A stretch of DNA of 17,894 nt from an uncultured Treponema sp. (GTDB taxonomy: Bacteria; Spirochaetota; Spirochaetia; Treponematales; Treponemataceae). Positions 13,842 to 17,894 of the stretch are shown piece after piece. The notes beneath the pieces were generated by a model. It did not search any database and was not told the DNA's origin. It saw only the letters and a list, made by a program, of their open reading frames with translations. A program made the position numbers and the translations under genes. Location of the stretch: the NCBI GenBank assembly GCA_905372235.1, contig CAJPOF010000051.1, positions 1 to 17,894 on the forward strand. The letters run 5' to 3'. Position 1 is the stretch's first letter, and each line of letters opens with the position of its first letter.

Positions 13842-16031
13842 ATGGACAATTTAGAAAACGAAGAAATCGTTCCTATCGAGGAACAGATTGTTGAGTCGTC
13901 GGAAGATTCCGGAATCTCTTTTGAGGATCTTGGGCTGGACGAAATAACCCTAAAAGCGGTCGAAAAGAAAGGATTCAAAACCCCTTCTCCAATACAAGCA
14001 CTTGCGATTCCCCGCCTGCTTTCAGGCGAAGCCAACATGATAGCACGAGCAAGAACGGGTACGGGAAAAACAGCCGCATTCGGACTTCCGATAATGCAGG
14101 AACTCAGAGGCACAAGGGGTCAGGTAAAAGCCTTGATTCTTGAACCGACAAGAGAACTTGCGATTCAGACATGCAACGAGATGCAGTCGTTTGCCGACGG
14201 AAAAGGGCCTTATTCATGCGTGCTTTACGGCGGTGCATCCTATTCCACACAGATAAAGGACTTGCGGCGCGGCTGTGAAATAGTCGTAGGAACTCCGGGA
14301 CGTGTACAGGACCATCTTGAAAGAGGAACTTTGGACATAAGCAAAATCGACTATTTCATCCTTGACGAAGGCGATGAAATGCTCGACATGGGATTCATCG
14401 ACGACATCGAAGCAATATTCCAGCAGGCAAACCCCGACGCAAGAATCCTTCTTTTCAGCGCGACCATGCCCGCTCCCATTCTTAAAATTGCCGGTGAATT
14501 CATGGGCGACTACGAAATAGTCGAAGAAGAAGGCGTAATCGACGAACCGCTTTTGATAGACCAGAAATTCTGGATACTCAGCCAGAACGAAAAGATTGAT
14601 GCGCTTGTCCGCCTTATCGACATCGCAGACGATTTCTACGGACTCGTGTTCACACAGACAAAAAGCGATGCCGACTACGTATCAAAGGCATTGGACGAAA
14701 AGGGCTATGAGGTCGCCGCCCTCCACGGGGACATTCCTCAAAGCCAGCGTGAAAAAATACTTGCAAGATTCAGAATCAAGAAGACTCGCGTCCTTGTGGC
14801 GACTGACGTAGCCGCCCGCGGAATAGACATAACCGGTCTAAGCCACGTTGTAAACTTTTCGCTTCCGTTCGATGCGGCGACATACGTTCACAGAATCGGA
14901 AGGACAGGGCGCGCAGGTTCAACAGGAATCGCAGTAACTTTTGTCTGCGCAAACGAGACAAGAAAACTCTCTTTCCTTCAGAAATCCGTAAAACGGGCAA
15001 GCAAAGGCGAAATGAAGGAAGAGCAGATTCCGTCCATCGATGAAGTTCTTGAAAAGAAACGCAGCCGAATCTTCCAGGAACTCAAAGCAAAACTCGGACT
15101 GAACGAAATTCCTGTTCCGGAAAAAAAGACCAAATCCGAAGAAAAACACGAGAAACTCGATTCCGAAAAAGAGGCGGAGAACACCGAAGCCACAGACAAC
15201 CCCACATCCGAGGCGCAAAACCTGACGGAAGGTCAGAATGAGACCTCGGAGACTGAACAGGAATCAAAACCGCTCGGCGAAAGCGACGAGGAAATTCAGA
15301 CAGTCACGAACGTAACGGACACAGAGACCGAGGAACATTTCTTCAAGGAAATGGAACGGGTAGACACGATAAACTCAAATTCAACCCTGATAAAGGTCTC
15401 CCCCGACTTTGAAAAAATGGCTGGCGAACTCTGCAAAAACAACGACTCGCAGGATGTGCTTGCCGCCGTCCTTTCAGTGATGTATGCATCAAAACTGAAC
15501 AGAGACCGTTACGGAAGAATACGCAGCGGCGGCTCAAAATCCGACCAGACAAGGCTTTACGTCCAGCTCGGCAAAAAAGACGGATACAATGCAAAGGCTT
15601 TGGCGGATTACTTTTCCAAACTCCTGCATATTTCAGGGCAGCAAGTAGACAGGATTGACGTTTCCTCAACATTCTCGCTTGTAAGCCTTCCTAAAGAAGC
15701 TGCAAAAAGGGCCCTTGACATGTCACGTGACGACGGACGAGTTCCGCACATGCATGTTGACACAAAAGACGGCGACTTCTCGAAGAGCCGTTCAAGGCGG
15801 GACGACAGAGACGACTTCGGCGGAAGACGCAGAGGCGGTTTCGGTCGGGGAGAAAGAGGCTTTGGAGAAAGAAGCCGAGGCGGACGGGATTTCGGCGGAA
15901 GAAAACGATTCGAAGACAGCGACAGAGGATTCCGCTCAAAAGGAAGACCGAATGTCCACACCCCGACGGAAAGAACCGGCTCAAGTTCAGGTCTTTCCAG
16001 GAAAAAGTCAAGAAAAGCAGAGCGATTCTAA
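13842..16031 (+). CDS. DEAD-box RNA helicase with DbpA-type RNA-binding domain and RGG tail
   Basis: 729 residues. ATP-dependent unwinding of RNA duplexes, probably in ribosome assembly or RNA decay like CsdA/DeaD. Motifs in order: Q motif (F27 and SPIQ 49-52), motif I ARTGTGKT (70-77), Ia PTRELA (102-107), GG 130-131, TPGR (151-154), motif II DEGD (175-178) instead of DEAD, SAT (206-208), motif IV VFTQTK (269-274), motif V TDVAARGID (321-329), motif VI HRIGRTGRAG (350-359). Residues about 425-500 are a Glu/Thr/Ser-rich acidic linker. RLYVQLGKKDG...FSLVSLP (571-617) fits the DbpA RNA-binding fold (PF03880). From about 648 a basic Arg/Gly/Asp/Phe-rich tail (FGGRRRGGFGRG) suggests non-specific RNA binding. 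AGG lies six bases before the ATG. The long leader hints at post-transcriptional control. It is convergent with the NFACT gene. Confidence 0.95.
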   Translation: MDNLENEEIVPIEEQIVESSEDSGISFEDLGLDEITLKAVEKKGFKTPSPIQALAIPRLLSGEANMIARARTGTGKTAAFGLPIMQELRGTRGQVKALILEPTRELAIQTCNEMQSFADGKGPYSCVLYGGASYSTQIKDLRRGCEIVVGTPGRVQDHLERGTLDISKIDYFILDEGDEMLDMGFIDDIEAIFQQANPDARILLFSATMPAPILKIAGEFMGDYEIVEEEGVIDEPLLIDQKFWILSQNEKIDALVRLIDIADDFYGLVFTQTKSDADYVSKALDEKGYEVAALHGDIPQSQREKILARFRIKKTRVLVATDVAARGIDITGLSHVVNFSLPFDAATYVHRIGRTGRAGSTGIAVTFVCANETRKLSFLQKSVKRASKGEMKEEQIPSIDEVLEKKRSRIFQELKAKLGLNEIPVPEKKTKSEEKHEKLDSEKEAENTEATDNPTSEAQNLTEGQNETSETEQESKPLGESDEEIQTVTNVTDTETEEHFFKEMERVDTINSNSTLIKVSPDFEKMAGELCKNNDSQDVLAAVLSVMYASKLNRDRYGRIRSGGSKSDQTRLYVQLGKKDGYNAKALADYFSKLLHISGQQVDRIDVSSTFSLVSLPKEAAKRALDMSRDDGRVPHMHVDTKDGDFSKSRSRRDDRDDFGGRRRGGFGRGERGFGERSRGGRDFGGRKRFEDSDRGFRSKGRPNVHTPTERTGSSSGLSRKKSRKAERF

Positions 16032-16039
16032 AGCTTGAG

Positions 16040-16066
16040 ACAATCCGGTTCTTAGAGCCGGATTGT
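16040..16066. terminator. Shared terminator between convergent helicase and NFACT genes
   Basis: ACAATCCGGTTC (16040-16051) pairs with GAGCCGGATTGT (16055-16066) over 12 pairs, one a G-T wobble, with a TTA loop. It fills the whole 35-base gap and touches the NFACT stop codon. On the plus strand TTTAAG follows. The T runs are short on both sides, so some rho-dependent help is possible. Confidence 0.75.
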
Positions 16067-17527
16067 TTAAGTGTCTTCAAGTTTAAGAGATTCCAGACGC
16101 TCAAGACGGCTCTTGTCAGGATTTATGCATAGGTTCTTTTCATGAGTTGGAATTACAAGTCCCTTTGGTCCGTTCTTTGCCCTGCGCAAATACTTCACAT
16201 TCGTATAATAAAGATCCGTCTTTCCCGAATTCCTTGCCTTGGAGTAATAGACGGCAAGATTTCCTGCATCAAGCAAGACCTCTAACGGCACGGTTTTATC
16301 TTTCCTGCTTTTTATGAACACATATCCGCCCGGAAAATCCCTGACATGCAGCCACACATCCGAGCCTCTCACATGGTGGCGCAGAAGCTCGTCATTTTCA
16401 TTCGCATCACGCCCAACAAGGATTGACCAGCCGTTCACGACATAATCCAATCCCGGGTGGGTCTTTTTCTGCTTCTGCTTGGGGCAGGTATTCTTACGCA
16501 AAAGCTGCTCTATTTTCACGGGATTTTGTTCGTTCAGCATCTCGGAACGCTGCCTTTCAAGCTTTTCAAGGCGGATATTCAAAAGTTCTATGTCGTGAAC
16601 GATTCCCTTTGAACCGCTTTGGGCCTTCTTGTAGTTCTCATAATACAGCATCGCATTCTCATATGCGTTTTTTGTGCCGTCCATCAAAAGGCGAACGGTC
16701 TTTCCATCCTCGAAATCCTTGCACTCAAGAAATCCGGATTTCCCGTCCCAAAGAGAAGCGTTCGAAAGAATAAGGTCGCCTTGATGCTTCAGATTCCCTG
16801 AATTCTCAAATTCCTCTTTCTTGCATTCAAGTTTCTCAAGAGCCGAAAGCATTTTCGCCTTGGTCTGGCTATACCATTTTTCCGCCTGAGCGATAAGAGC
16901 CTTGCGAGAAAGACTTGCCGCATTCTCCGAGTACCACAAATCTATCTTTTCATTGAAAGTAAGAGACGAAAAGTCATTCCGGCCGTTCGGATTAGCACCC
17001 ATGGATTCAAAATCAGAAGCCGAAAAATCCCTTATGTGCCATTCCTTACCACCAGATGTATCATCAAATTCAGGCAATTCAAAGATTTTTCCGGAAATCT
17101 CCCCCTTTAGCGGACGGCGGAACATGGTGTCAAGGATACGGTTTTCCTCGTCGCATAAAATAACATTCGCAGCGCCACTCCAAAGCCGTATGTACAACCT
17201 GAACCGCTCCTCTCCATGGCGCAGTTCAAGAAGGATTATCCGCATAAGTCCTAATTGCTTTGCGCTCTCGATTCTAGAACCCTTTATCCTTGATTTCAGT
17301 ATCTCCATAAAGCGCAAGGGCTTTTCATTCTTGACTATTTTTCTTCGGGTCTCGTTTATCCTGCACGAACTGGGAGCCGTACACACAATAACAGTACGTG
17401 CGCCGTGTTCCCCAAAAGTATAAAAGGCGACAGTGTCAAAACCCGGCTGAACTATGTCCTGAATGAACGAACCTGCAAGGTCGAGTTCCGAAAGAATCAG
17501 ATTTATTTCGTTGCAATTGAGTGACAT
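16067..17527 (-). CDS. NFACT family protein (RqcH/FbpA-like)
   Basis: 486 residues from ATG 17527. The frame is open upstream to 17668, but that stretch is repeat copy 2 translated, and family members begin at the equivalent of MSLNCNEINLILSELDLAGS. NFACT-N spans about 1-170 (IVQPGFDTVAFYTF 25-38, LGLMRIILLEL 92-102). A charged helical middle with coiled coil lies around 180-340. NFACT-R (DUF814) starts near 359, with VNGWSILVGRDANEND, HHVRGSDVWLHVRDFPGG and YVFIKSRK. RqcH adds Ala tails to nascent chains on stalled 60S-like (50S) subunits; FbpA-named members were reported as fibronectin binders. The Asp of the tRNA-binding Asp-Arg pair (D97/R98 in B. subtilis RqcH) appears as Met95, with Arg96 kept. 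The protein is shorter than typical (about 570). No Shine-Dalgarno is seen; the -10 box ends seven bases before the ATG. Confidence 0.87.
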   Translation of the reverse strand: MSLNCNEINLILSELDLAGSFIQDIVQPGFDTVAFYTFGEHGARTVIVCTAPSSCRINETRRKIVKNEKPLRFMEILKSRIKGSRIESAKQLGLMRIILLELRHGEERFRLYIRLWSGAANVILCDEENRILDTMFRRPLKGEISGKIFELPEFDDTSGGKEWHIRDFSASDFESMGANPNGRNDFSSLTFNEKIDLWYSENAASLSRKALIAQAEKWYSQTKAKMLSALEKLECKKEEFENSGNLKHQGDLILSNASLWDGKSGFLECKDFEDGKTVRLLMDGTKNAYENAMLYYENYKKAQSGSKGIVHDIELLNIRLEKLERQRSEMLNEQNPVKIEQLLRKNTCPKQKQKKTHPGLDYVVNGWSILVGRDANENDELLRHHVRGSDVWLHVRDFPGGYVFIKSRKDKTVPLEVLLDAGNLAVYYSKARNSGKTDLYYTNVKYLRRAKNGPKGLVIPTHEKNLCINPDKSRLERLESLKLEDT

Positions 17528-17534
17528 GGAAGTA

Positions 17535-17563
17535 AATTTAAACACAAAGAAAGGGTTTTGCAA
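17535..17563 (-). promoter_or_regulatory. Promoter candidate of the NFACT gene, at the edge of repeat copy 2
   Basis: On the minus strand TTGCAA (17558-17563) and TAAATT (17535-17540) are separated by exactly 17 bases; each matches consensus at four of six. Seven bases separate the -10 box from ATG 17527. The -35 box lies six bases outside the arm of repeat copy 2, as parC's does for copy 1. Confidence 0.45.
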
Positions 17564-17569
17564 GTAGGA

Positions 17570-17651
17570 GGGCGGACATAGGTAGGCTTCGTTCATTGGA
17601 TAATGCTTTGTATGTCCGCCCCACAAAACGGATGGGAACATCCGTTTTGTG
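17570..17651. repeat. Two-hairpin repeat, copy 2
   Basis: Arms GGGCGGACATA (17570-17580) and TATGTCCGCCC (17611-17621) pair perfectly over 11 bases around a 30-base loop. A 13-base hairpin follows at once (17622-17634 with 17639-17651, loop GGAA). The loop matches copy 3 at 22 of 30 positions, including GTTCATTG. Between this copy and copy 3 (17652-17678) a further TGTTCATTGTGGCGGAC looks like a fragment of the same unit. Confidence 0.8.
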
Positions 17652-17678
17652 CGAAGGGGAGTGTTCATTGTGGCGGAC

Positions 17679-17760
17679 GGGCGGACATGTTTAGGCTCCG
17701 TTCATTGTGTAACGCTTCTCATGTCCGCCCCAAGAATCGAGCGACTTCGTTCGATTCTTG
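17679..17760. repeat. Two-hairpin repeat, copy 3
   Basis: Arms GGGCGGACATG (17679-17689) and CATGTCCGCCC (17720-17730) pair perfectly around a 30-base loop. CAAGAATCGA (17731-17740) and TCGATTCTTG (17751-17760) then form a 10-base hairpin. The innermost arm pair differs from copy 2 on both sides (A/T versus G/C), which keeps pairing. It starts 109 bases after copy 2 in the same orientation. Confidence 0.8.
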
Positions 17761-17894
17761 CTAGATGTTTTTTTATCACAGGAAGAAAAATCTTCTGATT
17801 AGAACCTATATACGGGTTCTTAGGGCAGAGCCCTAAGCAGTCGGGAAAGAGTGGGTGGGTCTAAGGGAGGGAGAGGAAACCCCAGTCTGATGGG
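17761..17894. other. Non-coding tail with two overlapping hairpins and a G-run cluster
   Basis: No gene is supported here. A T-run (ATGTTTTTTTATC) follows repeat copy 3. AGAACC (17801-17806) pairs with GGTTCT (17815-17820), and CTTAGGGC (17819-17826) pairs with GCCCTAAG (17830-17837) around AGA. From 17843 to 17871 five GGG runs with loops of 7, 1, 5 and 1 bases fit a G-quadruplex pattern on the plus strand. On the minus strand short frames enter from the right edge (for example one ending SLRPTHSFPTA), so the end of an unseen gene is possible but unsupported. Confidence 0.45.

Noticed and set aside
13610..13894. 94-codon plus-strand frame before the helicase
   Set aside because: It crosses the promoter, the hairpin and the helicase start in another frame; Cys- and Phe-rich with no homology recognised.
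17528..17668. 47-residue N-terminal extension of the NFACT frame
   Set aside because: It is a translation of repeat copy 2 (MNEAYLCPPSYL), has no family homology in sight, and the family start fits ATG 17527. The promoter candidate also lies inside this stretch.
17570..17760. CRISPR array at the tandem repeats
   Set aside because: Only two full units, each internally palindromic with no unique spacers of regular length, and no cas genes in the window.

Overview
The window looks like a piece of a Treponema chromosome (Spirochaetes), of moderate GC with many A/T runs. The evidence is a lipoprotein with an IdeS-type cysteine protease head like dentipain of Treponema denticola, Treponema-style lipoproteins, an outer-membrane barrel gene next to an OmpA-domain protein with FlgD/Ig-like repeats, and a short spirochaete-like ParC. 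The genus is inferred from these protein families; I could not run a database search.

Layout. At 1-1515 (minus) is the 5' part of a large lipoprotein with Ig-like repeats and the start of an IdeS/Mac-type protease; it runs off the left edge. At 1631-2659 (minus) is a lipoprotein that stops just as a beta-helix head motif begins. At 2899-6640 (minus) a likely operon runs parC, rnhA and a DUF2130 protein with nuclease-like residues. A four-helix membrane protein lies at 6865-7230 (plus). At 7416-11916 (minus) are an outer-membrane barrel protein and a giant FlgD-repeat/OmpA-domain protein. At 12052-16031 (plus) are a soluble spirochaete protein and a DEAD-box RNA helicase with a DbpA-type RNA-binding domain and an RGG tail. 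At 16067-17527 (minus) is an NFACT (RqcH/FbpA family) protein converging on the helicase across a shared hairpin. The last 360 bases are non-coding and rich in repeats.

Functional themes. Three genes concern RNA and DNA housekeeping (parC, rnhA, helicase) and one may act in ribosome quality control (NFACT). Four concern the cell envelope or surface (protease lipoprotein, truncated lipoprotein, barrel protein, OmpA-domain protein).

The least explained structure is a repeat family with three copies (6707-6783, 17570-17651, 17679-17760). Each copy is a long stem with a 30-32 base loop followed at once by a tight hairpin. Stem sequences differ between copies but pairing is kept. Copies 1 and 2 both end in a CTACTTG edge (minus strand) that forms the apparent -35 box of the downstream gene (parC and the NFACT gene). 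Two genes (at 12052 and 17527) have a promoter whose -10 box ends 6-7 bases before the ATG and lack a Shine-Dalgarno sequence, so they look leaderless.
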